This document shows positions 24,201 through 36,332 of a stretch of DNA of 64,000 nt, piece after piece. Source of the DNA: Pocillopora verrucosa (Eukaryota; Cnidaria; Anthozoa; Scleractinia; Pocilloporidae). Made by a program: the position numbers and the translations under genes. Numbering within the stretch: the stretch's first letter is position 1; each line of letters opens with the position of its first letter. Location of the stretch: NCBI RefSeq assembly GCF_036669915.1, contig NC_089315.1, forward strand, positions 752,503 to 816,502, read 5' to 3'. The notes beneath the pieces were generated by a model. The model was not told where the DNA came from. It saw only the letters and a program-made list of their open reading frames with translations, and did not search any database.

Positions 24201-26121
24201 GGATGAAAATAATACAAGTGGAGGACCTGCACTAATGAAAAGTGGCACTGCTGCTTATTACCTGCTTGTAATTAATAGACTGGTAACTCATACTCATTAC
24301 ACGTGATGCAATGTGTGCAAAAACCCACATTCCATCATTCCTTCAGCAGCTTTATTACTTATTTTCACAGCTCTACTGCTCAAATCTCCCACATCAACAG
24401 TACATGTAACTCCAGTTATAAAGATGTGGAGGAGAGAAACTATTTAAATGAAAAACAAATTTTATCAAAAATGTATGCAGATACAGCTTCCAGAGCTATC
24501 ACTGGGTTACTGCTGATCACTTATGGAAAATTGTCACTAAGCTTTTTGATTACACAAACTCTGTACATGACAGTCTGCTGTTGGTAAGTACCTTTTGATT
24601 ACTACTGTTCTTCTTAGCAAGCTCTTTCTCATTATGTTCCAGCATGTCAACCTGCATTTTCATTTTCTTCTCCTTCGTTCTAAGCTCATCATTTTCCTGG
24701 ATAAGTTCCATAGTTTTATCAGACATTTTGGCCAGCTGAGCATTGATAGAGACATTCTCTCTAATGGTTCTTTTGGTTGTCTCAGCCATCTGTTTGTTTG
24801 ATACTTTTCTAAATTCAGCAGCTACTTGATTCAGTCTTAGTACCATCTCTTTCTTCAACCTATGTACAAAGAAATGAAGGTAACAAGCATAAGTATCATA
24901 GATAGTGATTGTGATAACAGTCTGGTAGAAAAATGAAAATATGCCTTGTATACCCCTCTCCATTACACACCTCACAGCTTCTTACTTTGCACAACAGCAC
25001 TTAAACTAGAGCCTGCTCACTTACTCAGTCTAACTTTATGAAAATATGCCTTTCTGAGTGTTGTGAAACAAGACAGTTTAGGGAGAACACTCCTGTTTTT
25101 TAAAGAGAAACATGACATAGTGGTTACCTTTACAGCAATATAGACATGATGGACCATAGTCAAAGAGCTGCAAACTTTGAACTTTCTCAAAAATTTTTCC
25201 AACCATCACTATTTAATAGTGATTTGGTCGGTAAAATTTTTGAAACAGTACACGTGGGATACTGATTGTGATCATTTACTCTGTCACCATCTGTGGTTAA
25301 GCATCTTGTATCTTAGCAATTTGCCTGCAGTCTCTATTACGTTTACCGCATCTGCTGAGGTTCTTTCATCTCAATCACCTCAAAAAACCAAGCCTGGCAA
25401 AGTTAGATATTTCTTAATGTCTAATTGACGTGGCATCGCACATAACAAATTAAATAACTCTCGCAAATTATGTTAAACAGGAGGCATAATAACGTGTATT
25501 TATTTCATACAAAGGGATTAAAATTACAGACCTATCTTTGTCCACGACGGCCTTCCTCTCCAGATTGTAAATAACCTCTTTATGATCCTTTTGTTGTTTT
25601 TCCAATTCCTCCTCCATCTTCGCAAACTTTGCCATCAAATCTTCTTTTTGAACACGGAATTCTTCTAAAGAGGCTAACTTTCCGCCCAGAACCATATTCT
25701 CTGAAGTTAACTGGTCCTTGATTTCCTGCATTTCAGTTCTTAAAGTCGCCAGTTGTACTTCGTACTGATCCTTCTCTCCATCCTTGGCCTGCTGTAATCC
25801 TATCAAACGATCTTGAAGATCAGCAATTTCGTCCGCTCTTTGTTCCAACTGTTTCTTCAAAAACGACACAATTTCCTTTTTATCCGTCGTTTGTTGCTCA
25901 TACTGTGATCTGTAATCCTGATTAGCAATTTCAAGCTCGTCGCATTTTTTCTGATAGCGAACTAACCTTTCTTCTAAATCTCGTATCTGTATAAGAAAAT
26001 ATTCCTTCGAAAGTTCATTGAGCACATCACTCGATGGTGCTGCAGAAGGTGACTTTTTGGCACTCCTTTTACCACTCTTCTTCTTCTTTCCACTCTTCTT
26101 TCCCTTCTTTTTCGGGGGCAT
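21216..26121 (-). CDS. CFAP157: Cilia- and flagella-associated protein 157 (7 exons)
   Basis: CFAP157 is a coiled-coil protein of motile cilia and sperm flagella, a FOXJ1 target needed for normal flagellar axonemes in mouse. Exons: 26121-25532, 24859-24592, 24041-23898, 23401-23264, 22670-22465, 21992-21800, 21350-21216. Splice phases close exactly: 1674 nt, 557 aa (human protein about 520 aa). The start codon is followed by a lysine-rich stretch, MPPKKKGKKSGKKKK, as in vertebrate homologues. Family-typical segments follow: FLIQIRDLEERLVRYQKK, KKEIVSFLKKQL, DQLTSENMVLGGKLASLEEF, and NLERKAVVDKDRLKKE across the first splice junction. Most of residues 40-380 are heptad coiled coil; the C-terminal 150 residues are serine/proline-rich and less conserved. 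Exon 4 could begin 3 nt earlier (CAG or AGC). The gene lies head to head with the THAP gene and has an RFX X-box about 100 bp upstream, as expected of a ciliary gene. Confidence 0.92.
22160..22356. repeat. MITE-like dispersed repeat, copy A (CFAP157 intron)
   Basis: About 200 bp with imperfect inverted ends (CCTCTTTCACTCCCA... and ...ATAGGAGTTTAAGG) and an internal GATATTGTAAGGAGAAATTC shared with copy B at 30247-30455. Non-coding. Confidence 0.6.
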
Positions 26122-26592
26122 AACTCAAAACTATCGGGGAGTATTGAAACGGTAAACCACTTCGAATGAAATCTACAGTGTCACACGCAGTCACAAAAAA
26201 AACAACATGGCGATCGTGGTTGTGGTTGCTATGGGAACTTCAAAGTATACAGCACACTCTTTCCATTACAGCGGATTTCATGAAACCCTTTATATGTCAT
26301 GTAAGGACCATAACATGTGACAACAGTAAATTCTGGCGGTTTTGATAACTTGATCGTTATTTCAGTTTTTTTTCTTGATCATAAAATGCGGAGAAGATGA
26401 GTTAAAGTATCTCGTAACGCTCACTGTGTTCTGATTCTAGGCAAGATACCTGAGGATATTAGACTTATTGAATATATTGATTTCGCAAAGGGCTGTGGTT
26501 CGAAAAGGGTGCATTGTCTTGGCCGCTGGCCCGTGGTTAACGCTGTGAACTCATGGAGATTTTCTCGGACGTGACGATATCGCCAAATACAC
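26122..26592. promoter_or_regulatory. Divergent promoter shared by CFAP157 and the THAP gene
   Basis: The two start codons point away from each other and are 471 bp apart, so both 5' UTRs and core promoters must lie here or overlap the first exons. The CFAP157-proximal part carries an X-box. Whether expression is coordinated is inference. Confidence 0.6.
26225..26238. promoter_or_regulatory. RFX X-box (GTTGCTATGGGAAC)
   Basis: This 14-mer fits the RFX-factor X-box GTNRCC(N0-3)RGYAAC class, written here as two inverted half-sites, GTTGCT and GGGAAC, around AT. It lies about 104 bp upstream of the CFAP157 start codon. RFX factors drive ciliary genes across animals through X-boxes close to the start site, so position and gene identity agree. 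Confidence 0.65.
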
Positions 26593-27802
26593 ATGGGTAA
26601 AGGTGACCATTGCGCCGTGTTTGGATGTCGAAATGATCGGAGGTATCCAGAAAGGTAATATTTTTCGCATGTGATCTTCAAGAATTGATGCCGAATTCCT
26701 GGAAATTTAGACGCCTGTCAGCGTGCTCATTGAACTGTGGTGCTTTTATAACATTAGTGCGTTTTAGGCATTCGTTTGTTGGTTTGTTTGTTTTGGCAGG
26801 AGTTATAAGTCTTTTCTTCAATATTATAGGGGATGTAATAACCCTTTACACCCCAACATCTGCATCCAAATTCTCCACTCAGCTCTCAACATTTCCCGAA
26901 GAACTGAAACGAAGAAGTTGTTTAACCATCAAGAGTTTCTTTATTTGTTCATCACTTCCTTTATTCTCACGACTTCAGTGTGTAATTCAAGGGTGATATT
27001 TTAAGGAGAAATTAGATGCTAGTCACTCTTGGGGCCATCAAGTTAATTAGCTTATACAAGCAACTTATGGTGGCTGATGGAAATCCTTATTATTTGCAGG
27101 TGGGTTGTGAAACCCCATATACATTGTATGAAGTGGCATAAGCCGAATCAAAAGCACTTTAAAGTATGGGAGCGAATTATCAACCGCAAAAGCTTTCAGG
27201 TGACAGAAAACACAAAGGTATGCAGTAATCATTTTGTATTTGGCAAACCCTTGGGTGACCATTTGCACCCTGAGCTGTGGCTGAACGGATATGATACAGA
27301 GGAAACTCACAGTGAAGAAGTTTCAAGAATTCTGGAGTCCTTGACTAACGTTGATGTGCAGAGTGATATGTTCATAAACCCTCACACTATTAAAAGAGAC
27401 ACAACGCATACCCAGACAAGCAGTGGGAAATTTAAAATGCTCGATGTTCTTCCTAAAGACAATGCAGGAGTTCTACAGGCTGTACCTGAACAAAGTGCTG
27501 AAGTTTCAAGTGAAGACAATACAAAGGAAACAAGTGAGTTGCTGACATCAGTTTCAAATGCCTTGGAAAATGATCACACATACTGTATGTACGAGCAAAG
27601 TGGAGATTGTAAGGAAGACTTTGCTTGTCAATCTAGATTATGCTTGAAGTGTAAAAAGGAACTTTTGTCTATTCTTGAGGAAAATGAAAGGCTTAAAAAT
27701 GAAAACAAACAGCTACAAAAAGCTCTTGCTGAAGCAAATCAAGTCATTGTTGAAAGAACCAAGAGAGACTATGTGTTCTGTGTACAAAACAAAACATTCT
27801 GA
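26593..27802 (+). CDS. THAP-type zinc-finger protein with C-terminal leucine zipper (2 exons)
   Basis: THAP domains are C2CH zinc-dependent DNA-binding modules related to the P-element transposase. Exon 1 is 26593-26654 (M-G-K-G-D-H-C..., 20 codons plus AG); exon 2 is 27100-27802. The junction CAGAAAG|GTAATA...TTTGCAG|GTGG is in phase; total 254 aa. Zinc ligands: C7, C12 (CAVFGC), C62 and H65 (KVCSNH), with 49 residues between the pairs, within the family range. The usual AVPxxF end of the domain is absent; it reads HPELWLNGYDTEE instead, a form I associate with invertebrate or transposon-derived THAPs. The middle is acidic and serine/threonine-rich. Near the C-terminus is a cysteine cluster (C-x5-C-x4-C-x2-C) followed by a heptad helix, ILEENERLKNENKQLQKAL, a probable dimerisation zipper. 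Target genes cannot be deduced. Confidence 0.85.
26838..27045. repeat. MITE-like dispersed repeat, copy C (THAP intron)
   Basis: Begins AACCCTTTACACCCCAACAT and ends with GGAGAAATTAGATGCTAGTC...; matches copy D (reverse orientation, 49073-49281) along most of its length and shares the AAGGAGAAATT block with copies A and B. Fills much of the only THAP intron. Confidence 0.6.
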
Positions 27803-27845
27803 TTCAGCCCTTATGAATTTAAGCACTGGACTAGCTAACTTTGGT

Positions 27846-27851
27846 AATAAA
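27846..27851 (+). terminator. candidate poly(A) signal for THAP gene
   Basis: AATAAA 44 nt after the stop codon; a second copy at 28108-28113. Either could end the transcript. The gene converges on DNTTIP2, whose stop is about 1 kb away. Confidence 0.4.
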
Positions 27852-28774
27852 TCAAATGAATTAAAGCTCAATAGTACTAAAATCACTTACTGATTTACTT
27901 TCAGTGTAACTATGCAGTTAGGCTAGGCATGAACAGAAGGCATCAGCTGTAGTTGCATTTTCTTTGTAAGAAATTAACTATGATGTGTTGGGGTAGCAGA
28001 AACTGATATCTCATGATCAAACTGAGGGTAGTTGCATTCATCAGTTTGTAAAAAAAAAAAAGATAGAAAAAGGTGTCTTAAAGGTGTTAGATAGTAGAAA
28101 ATTGTTTAATAAAATTGAATGACAATCTGATGTTGGATTTCAGAGCAAATAAATATTTGATCCATGGGAACTAGGGAACTATCAAATCATTGTCACTGTA
28201 TTTGACTGACTTGTTGAAAGCATAAATTTATAATGCAGAGAAAAGCTGTGAGGGGAAATTGGAGGCTGTTCAAGGTACTCACATGTGAAATTGGATATTC
28301 AGTTGGTCAGAGAAATTTTATGTTTGTCAGGGGATTTCATAAACTTATGACAGTGGTGACCATGTAATAAATTGAAAAATGGGGCTATTAACAAAGAGTT
28401 TATGCCATAGATATGCACATTATCTCTAGAAAAAGAGCTGGAGAAGGAAATAAACTAATCTGACCACATCCAACAAATTCCAAGATGGAAGCTTTGGATT
28501 TATTGAAAGAGTATTATTTACTTACTTTCATCCCAATATCTTTTCATATTAATGTGTGATAGCTCAGGCTAGCCCAATACACCACCCTGTCTTCCTTTGA
28601 GTAAGGTTTTCCAGTCAAGAAGATTGACTTAATTTCATTGTAGACATAACCTTTTAGGTGAGGGTTTCTGAAAACTTTGCAGATCTAAAATTGAATTTCT
28701 CTGAAATAACATTCAAATGTTTACTTACTAATTTGACAACTTGATCTTTGGTCCCCACTATTGAGGAAAATACA

Positions 28775-28780
28775 TTTATT
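28775..28780 (-). terminator. candidate poly(A) signal for DNTTIP2
   Basis: AATAAA on the minus strand, about 83 nt beyond the DNTTIP2 stop codon. Confidence 0.4.
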
Positions 28781-28862
28781 TCTTGACTGTTTTATAATGA
28801 ATAAAGAATTGAAAAGTGGCCCATCATAACCATAAAAATACTGTAGCATCAAAGTCACTGCC

Positions 28863-31800
28863 TCAACTTCTCATTGCAGTTTGTTTTCTTTTGTCCTTTT
28901 TCTGTTTATAAAACCCTTTCTTTCCACTTTGTTTTGCAGCTTGTATTTCTAGGTATTTTTTCTTGTTGTATCTGCAACAGACAAATACAGTGCATTAATA
29001 TTCATGTAATTCCACCTACAATTTCATAGTTTTCAATTGTTAAACTGTATTTTTCCAAGGGAAGATAAACTAGGGAATGGTCTGTACTTGCGTCTCCATT
29101 AAAAAATGTTACTCATAGTGAGAAAGAAAGTTTGCATATGAACCTTCAATGAAAAAAAAAAGACTTTCAAAAGAAAGGACTAATGCGAGGTACTTGGACT
29201 AATATCAAGAGAAATTCAACAAAGCTTAATAAAATCTATCTTCATATGACAAAATAAATCTACTTTAAATTTTAAGTTTCTGTGACAAAACATTGTTTAT
29301 GCAGGCATAAATTACCAGCTTTATAGAAGTGGCAAACATATGCACATACACACCAACTAATCACAATAAGCTCGCTACTAATGACCTAATAATAATATGG
29401 GCATTCGGGGTTGTTAATTTTTCATGGTTTTCAACTTGTAACTGCTTTCTGTCTGTTAGAGTAATAAAATAAGTTCCTTTTTAGCCTTAAACCCCTTGTT
29501 ACACTAACCAACACCATTGATATTACTGATTGAGTAATTGGACATACCTCCTAAATTCAGCATCTGCAAGAAGCTCATCTATCATGTTAGTCTTTCGTTG
29601 CCGTTTTGGAATACGAGAGGAATAGAAGTCTGCTGTACCCTCCACAACAGTACCAATCTAAAAAACAGGATCAAAGATATGCTGATTCTAGTTCAATAAC
29701 ATTTTGTACATGTTAAGCAACAGACTTCCTCAAGTTGATATATTGTTGTTGCCTATATCAATAGACTCCTTGTGGTCATCCAAGATATTGTTTTAAACAT
29801 TATTGTCACCTGTAGTTCCATGCACACTACTAAAACTATCTCATTCACAAATGTGAATTTAGCAAGTTCATAACCCACCTTCCTATTACCAACAGCAATG
29901 GTTGTTTAGCCGATTAATTAAACTTGTTACCAATTGATAATCAACATGAAATAACAGTACTCCTGAATACAATCATAATGATATCACAAGGAAATACATG
30001 AAGTTAAACTGTGTTACTTTTCCTCAACAGGAGTGAGGACCCCTTGAATTTACTTAAAAATTTAAGTTTCAGTCTATAATACACACAACAAAAAACAAGG
30101 GTTACACAAAAATCTTCTTCTATCAGCTTCTATTTCAGAATATTTGCAATGACAGCAGGTATGAGGGATAAAAATACTTTTTCCTTTGCTAAACTTTCCT
30201 CAAAAGTTAGTGCTTTGTGTGGTGGCTTTAAGCTGTCAGTAGTATTAATCCTTTAACTCCCAAGATCTCATTAGTAATTCTCCTTTCTGTCTGCCATACA
30301 GTTCTTGTAATGTTAGTTTGGAGAATTTGGGATTGTATAAACTTATAATCCCCTAATTGATATTTTTCTTCCTTCTCATCACTTGTCTGCTTGACATTGT
30401 ATTGATATTGTAAGGAGAAATTCTGGCTTGGTCACTTATGGGAGTTACAAGGTTGAAACAAATCATATCTCAAATCAAAGAAATTATAGACGGCTGTTTT
30501 AGTTCCTTGAAAGATTATGCATGCCATACTAGGATTAACTTAAAAGAATAATTAGTAATAATAGCATTACCTGGAAATATTTGGGTAACGCTGATGAATC
30601 GTTCTTCTTGTAATGGTGTTTCTTGTCTAAAACATTTCTCATCTTCATTAACTTCATGTCACGTTCAATCTCTGGTGTAATCTGAGTTGCTGGAAGATTA
30701 AACCACATTGGTCCTGCAGTCTCCTCTCTAGCTTTCTAGAATGTCCAAGGACACACAAAATTGGATTACATTGTGTACATCTAAATATCTCAATAAGCAA
30801 CTGACCTCAAAATTTAACCAAAGAAAGGTAAAACTACATTTACATTCTTTACATGACCACTTTCAATAATTACAATTTTTGCCTGCTTTATTAAGGGCAG
30901 CTAAGGATCTATATGTAAATAACGTAAATCCTAGCCCTTGTTGCTTGAAAGGAGGATAATGCTATCCAGCCATTAAATCTCTATCTTATTCTAGTGGACA
31001 GCAATTTATTTGTTGGATAGTGTTTCCTGCCCTATGAACAACTGCATGGTAGGTCCTGGTCTATGAATCATATCGGTTAGATTGACACCATTCTCTGCTT
31101 CAATGCTGCTACTCATTTCTCATTGAAGTGATTGAATTTGAATTACGAACAAAAATGGCATGTGTTGTTGACAGCTGCTATCATTGATGAAAAACAACTT
31201 ACATATATGTAGTTTCATTTCACTGGACATAAAAACAGGTTTTCAAAGTCAATTTCCTCTTAATATTTACATACATGTATGTAAATGCATGTCAAGTTAT
31301 CTTAAAGTTTTTGTCAACAAAATCTGGTCAAATATTAAAAGTTTGGTTATTTTCGCTCTTTAATTAGAGAAAGCAATCAAGATTAATTTGCCAAAAAATT
31401 GTAAAATCACAAAAAGAATGTTAAATATAGTTGAAAGAATGTTTTGGGGGAACCTGTACAGAAGAGCAAAGGTGTCACAATCAGGGCCTCTAGCATAGCA
31501 TTGGCATTTGCAGCAGGCTTTCATCTGTGATCTCTATTTGCATAATTTGTTTACATCATGTCTTGCACTTCGCAACAAAAGGGAATTTCTAACAAAATGT
31601 GCAAAAGGTTGGGAAAAGAGAGTCTTCATTAAACTAACAAAAAGAGGAAAGTTGTGAGAGAGCCCAAGCTAAATAAATAAAAGTCGAGTTTTTCTTTTTT
31701 CCTAGCTTGCTTTGCCCACTTTTCCTTCTGTTTTTCCCAATGAACTTTAGATTTTGAGTAACTCATGTTCCTCTTTGGGTGAAATGACCTTTCCCGTAAA

Positions 31801-34193
31801 TTTCAAAAGAGTTCTTTATCACAAGACTTGCAATGGGGGTTCAATGTTGTATTTCATTGGACAGAGGCATGACCACTTTGACATGCCCTTCAATGAGGTG
31901 CAAAAACTGTGATTTCTTTAGAAGTCAAGTACTCATGGTTTTTTTTTACATGAGTTACCTCTACTTGAACAAATTAATGGGGTATGTAGATTTGCTGGAT
32001 TTTTATGAAAATTGGCCAAAACATTAATCAGATATGAATGCACAAAAATGTGTGATGCTATGATGAAATTGGAAATATTTCTCTTGTAACATCACAAAGC
32101 CTGAAAACAACCAAAATATTTCCTATTGTCCAACTTCGTAGCCTAACACACTTTGTTAGCCTAATATCTGCTGAGTGATCCTGTCCAATTTATTTTAGGG
32201 TTCACAGTAATATGGAGGCTGGTAATTCAGTAAAGCAAACACTGTCAGTGTTGAGTTTAAAGGCTGGTGCTCAACTACCTTAACAAGATTTTTGAAAAAT
32301 TTTGTTATCTTTGTAATCTGTACTTAAGAAGTTTAACAGTGGAATGTAGTTTTCTATGTTGTCTTTAAAAGTAACATGCGAAGGACAATTTTTATGGAAA
32401 GCACCCTATTTTGTTGACAGTAACCTTAGGAAACTTCATTTGAAGATAAAATATTTCTTTATTTCACCTCAAAAATAATCATCATTGTCATCATGAAGTT
32501 GTAAAGTGTGGAAAGTCACTGCTTGAAACTAAAATCAAAATTGCTGTATGTTGGATTTATGAGGAATTAATAGAATGAAAATATTACCTTCCTCTGTTTT
32601 TTCTGAGCATATCGGGAAACATGCATTGGGGGAATAGACTGCTGTTTTTCAAAATCACTTGTGATCACACTTCTTTTCAACAGCTGAAAGAACAAAGGAC
32701 ATCACCATGCCAGTACTCAAAACCTTAACATTCAAATCATGACAAAGGCAATGTTAGTATAACAAAATTTAATATTTTATCAAGAATTTATTTCCAAAAT
32801 TCATTAATCATAAGTCTAAACAGCCATATGATTTGGTTGAAATCTCAAAAAATACACTTAAACCATATGATGGTAAGCAGTTGTTTTACCTCTCTGTTAT
32901 TACAGATGTCATCGAAGCTTTTACTTGTTGTGACAGGTTTGAAGCTGTTTTTGTCAAACTTGAGATATAAATCTTGTGTATTGATACCAACTTGTAGCTC
33001 TGATGACAGCTCTGAAGGACTAAACAACAACAAACTCCATTTAGTATGTATGTATATATATATGTGTATATTCAATGGGGAGCTTGTTACTCCGGAGTAA
33101 ACACTACTAATTAAGTTAGATTCCTTTTTCTCTCTAATTTTTGTCACTTATTTTTATTCACATGCCACCCATAGTTTTTTATTTGCCTTTCATTTTTTAA
33201 CCCTTAACAGTATGTAATTTAGACCTTTGTTGTATTACATAACCTCAATCCTAAAATTTCTGTTTTGTATATAAGTTGCAATCACTGTAAATAGATTTTT
33301 AGTTTTTAATTTTTAACCTGAAGAAGGCTGAACGGCTGAAATGTTGTGCATTGAACTCGTCCAGAAAAGTCAAGAGTTGGCCTCTTTTTTACCTCCTTAT
33401 AGTGCACATACTACTTTTTTATGATACGCATAATACATTCTGGCCAAAACTTAGAACAAACTGACTTGGAATGAAATCAAATGACCATATAGATGGAAGT
33501 GATCGTAAAACATCTAAGCTGATTAGGCCATGTAAATCGAACTTGCTCAACTCCTTAATGATCACCTGTAACCTGTAAAGTCACTCTATGTATGTACGTC
33601 TTTGCGATTTTAAGACAGGCTGGCCCAGTTTAGCCCAAAGGTGGTTTAATTTAAAGGTGGCCTGCATAAACAATGAAGGCCGCAAAGACAAAACTCGCCA
33701 CACACCTAGGAAATTTGCAATAAGTCCCACTAAATTAGAGTGAATCGAACAGTGCTAAAGGCCAAAGAAAGCAAAGATAACACCGAAATTTGATGGTATT
33801 TGTTGTTTGTCTCCCGTGATCAGATGTGTGAATTACAGAGAGCGAACCAGCTTACAGAAGTCGAATGGTAAACGTCTGAGGTACGACTTACTCTTTTACT
33901 TTTCGTTTAAATTCGTCTGGAATACTGAGAAATTCATCTGTTTCAGAGAGAGATGAAGAATTCCCTGCATTTGCTAGTAGCTCATCTTGTGAACTTCCTA
34001 TCCTGTCTACACAGAAAACTTGTTCATCATTCTCTTCTTCGTCTTCACTGTTTGTAGTTTTCAACGCAATGTAATCATTTTCTTTAGAGGTGGACTCAAG
34101 TGTTTCAATAACTCCAGTTTCATCTTGACTACTTCCTTCATTTTCGGAAGAAGTTACAGTTTTTTTCGCCTGCAGACGCTTGCTTCTTCTCAT
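28863..34193 (-). CDS. DNTTIP2: DNTTIP2 / Fcf2-domain pre-rRNA processing protein, short form (6 exons)
   Basis: Fcf2-family proteins are nucleolar factors of the small-subunit processome needed for early 18S rRNA cleavages; the animal member is DNTTIP2 (TdIF2). Exons: 34193-33892, 33019-32890, 32683-32588, 30735-30571, 29657-29548, 28971-28863; phases close over 912 nt, 303 aa. The N-terminus (MRRSKRLQAKK) is basic, then acidic and serine-rich. The last three exons encode the Fcf2 domain: PMWFNLPATQITPEIERDMK, then HYKKNDSSALPKYFQ, GTVVEGTADFYSSRIPKR, and DELLADAEFRRYNKKKYLEI, followed by a lysine-rich end. All hallmark residues of the domain are present. Human DNTTIP2 is about 750 aa, so the disordered N-terminal half is far shorter here; a missed exon in intron 1 cannot be excluded. 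Confidence 0.9.
30247..30455. repeat. MITE-like dispersed repeat, copy B (DNTTIP2 intron)
   Basis: About 209 bp, inverted ends CCTTTAACTCCCA and TGGGAGTTACAAGG, internal match to copy A. Lies in the intron between DNTTIP2 exons 4 and 5. Confidence 0.6.
33317..33346 (+). repeat. Hammerhead-like / Penelope-type repeat fragment in DNTTIP2 intron 1
   Basis: CCTGAAGAAGGCTGAACGGC followed by TGAAATGTTG has the order CTGANGA - short hairpin - GAAA. Stem II pairs poorly, so this is probably a decayed fragment. It lies in the intron between DNTTIP2 exons 1 and 2, antisense to that gene. Confidence 0.35.
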
Positions 34194-36332
34194 TTTTTCA
34201 GATTTTAGATTTTGTACCCACGCCGCACAAAGTTCAGCAGTAAGTTTGTACTGCGGGCGCTTTGAAGACTCGTACCCAGTCTTATTTTTTTGTTTTTTCT
34301 AGTTCCAACCTTTCCCGGCTGCGCTCTCGCGCGGACAATTATTTAGACATTTATGAAAGTGGATACTTCTATTACGCGTGACAAGAAATTAAAGAGGGCA
34401 TAACGAATGCTACGTCCTTTTCGCCGGAATTCCTTTCTCGCATTTGTTCAGGCCTTCGAAATATTTAAAACTGATACGGCTAATCGAACTCATCAGCGAG
34501 TACATGAACTAAAAAAAAAGTGATCGAATCCTTCCTTTCTTTATTATTTTTTACATCCCAAAAATAGTTTTCTTAGGCACTGTCATCTTTTCACTGTTGC
34601 TGATATGCTGAATTTTTCTTTTCCTCTTTTTGCGAATGTTTCTCGCTACCAAAGTTAGCACGACGGAAGCTTGAAGAAAATGCTTCTAGAGCTACTTGGC
34701 GCTCAGTGTCTTACAATGGGAAAGAGAAAACAACACTTTTATTTAATTTTCCAATAAAGGATACGTCAGTATAAATGTACTCATAAACTAGAAACTTCTC
34801 GGCTCATTCAACTTCAAACTGAGAATTTTTCTTTTGATTAATTATTGACAATTGAATCTCTATAGATTTAAATTGAAAGCTCTAAAAGAAAAAAGAAAAA
34901 AATTGAATACAAGCTCGTTCACAGAATCGAACATAAGGTTGAATTATATTTCGCTGTTTATCAAAAAAGGTTTCGTCAGTAAATCTCGCTCTTTCCAGGA
35001 CTGATAATCTGTAAGGCTGCCAGCTTGATTTTGAATAAGCTGCGCCAACCGTAGAAAAAGCTTTCAAATCGTTCAGAATTGTCTTCTTTTTCACGCATCA
35101 CCTTTTACACCTTGATTAGTCGCGAAATGAACTGATAATCCCATAGGGAAATCTATCCACTTCACACCTACTGAAAGGCAATTTCTCACCATCATTAACA
35201 ATTTTGCTCAATGTCGTTTGGAAATCTTGACTTTAAGAGGATATTTGAGATTTCTGTGTTATAAGCTCTGGCGCTTTTGTGGAATTAGCAGCGTCACAAA
35301 TTAAAGAGTCTTATGTGCATGTCAGGACTTGAAACATATTAAAGAGCTTTCGAGAGTTACATGTTGCATTAAGGGTTTTTCCTGTTGAAAAGGATAGAGC
35401 AGGAAATAAACTTGGCCGATTAATCAGATCTGCCTTGAATTGATCGTTTACAAAAGATCATTGAGTGTGACGAAGTATTGTTTCAAAATATCTAGAGCAA
35501 AAGTAAAAAAGGAAAAAATTGGTCGGCACCGTAAAACCAGAGTGATTATTGGCGTAATACAACTAAATATCGGATTAAATTTCTTTTTGCCACTTACAAA
35601 GACGTCGGTTTTTATTACGCTGTCGAGAAAGTCTTTAAACAGATACTCGATGTACAACACAATTAAACTTTCTTACTATTGTTATATTCGTGTTTGTGCG
35701 CAAAATGTGTCACAACTGAGTGCGCCGTGTTTTTCTTTTCATGCGCCGATGAATATTACCATCATCCACTTCATTTGCACAAATGGTTTCGCTGAGTTCC
35801 TAACTTTTAAATTATTGCACCCACAGGGATGCTTTGTTGAAGTCGCCTTATCTGGGCGCGATCAGCTGCGTCATAAGCCAGTTTAAAAAACTTTTAATTG
35901 GATAGTATTAATACTGCGCGATAAGACACAAAACCAGAAAACCGAGCTTTTTACACCTGCCCTTACCACAGGGAAAATATTTTGCGCAGATTGCCCAATG
36001 CTAAGCTGGCCCGCCCAATCACAAGTCGATGAATACATAGTCCCTGAGCAATTAACGCCCAACAGCGAATTGTTAGTGTGACACCTTCCTCACTTCAAAG
36101 CAGTTTTGTATAAACTTGACATCTCGGGGGTCAATTAAGGCGATTGTTTATAAAACCAGCCAATCAATTTACACTTGCCGCACGCGCAGGCTAGTTTTCA
36201 TCTCAAGCCTCTGTTAACATAAACGCGGTAAAAAGGTGATACACGACTTAAAAGCCTTGCAGGTCACTTATTGACTTCTAAAGTGCGCGTCTAAGAAACG
36301 GAGACGAGGGATATAGAACCAGTTTTAAAACT
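34194..36332. other. Intergenic between DNTTIP2 and T-box gene
   Basis: Holds the divergent upstream regions of DNTTIP2 (left) and the T-box gene (right). A 148-codon open frame at 35440-35886 has no recognisable domain and AT-driven composition, so it was not called. No repeat family was recognised. Confidence 0.5.

Noticed and set aside
35162..35169. TCACACCT, a T-box half-site upstream of the T-box gene (possible autoregulation)
   Set aside because: A single octamer is expected by chance in 64 kb and there is no paired half-site.
35440..35886. 148-codon open frame upstream of the T-box gene
   Set aside because: No domain, composition driven by AT-rich sequence, no splice partner seen. 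Length alone is not enough in this base composition.
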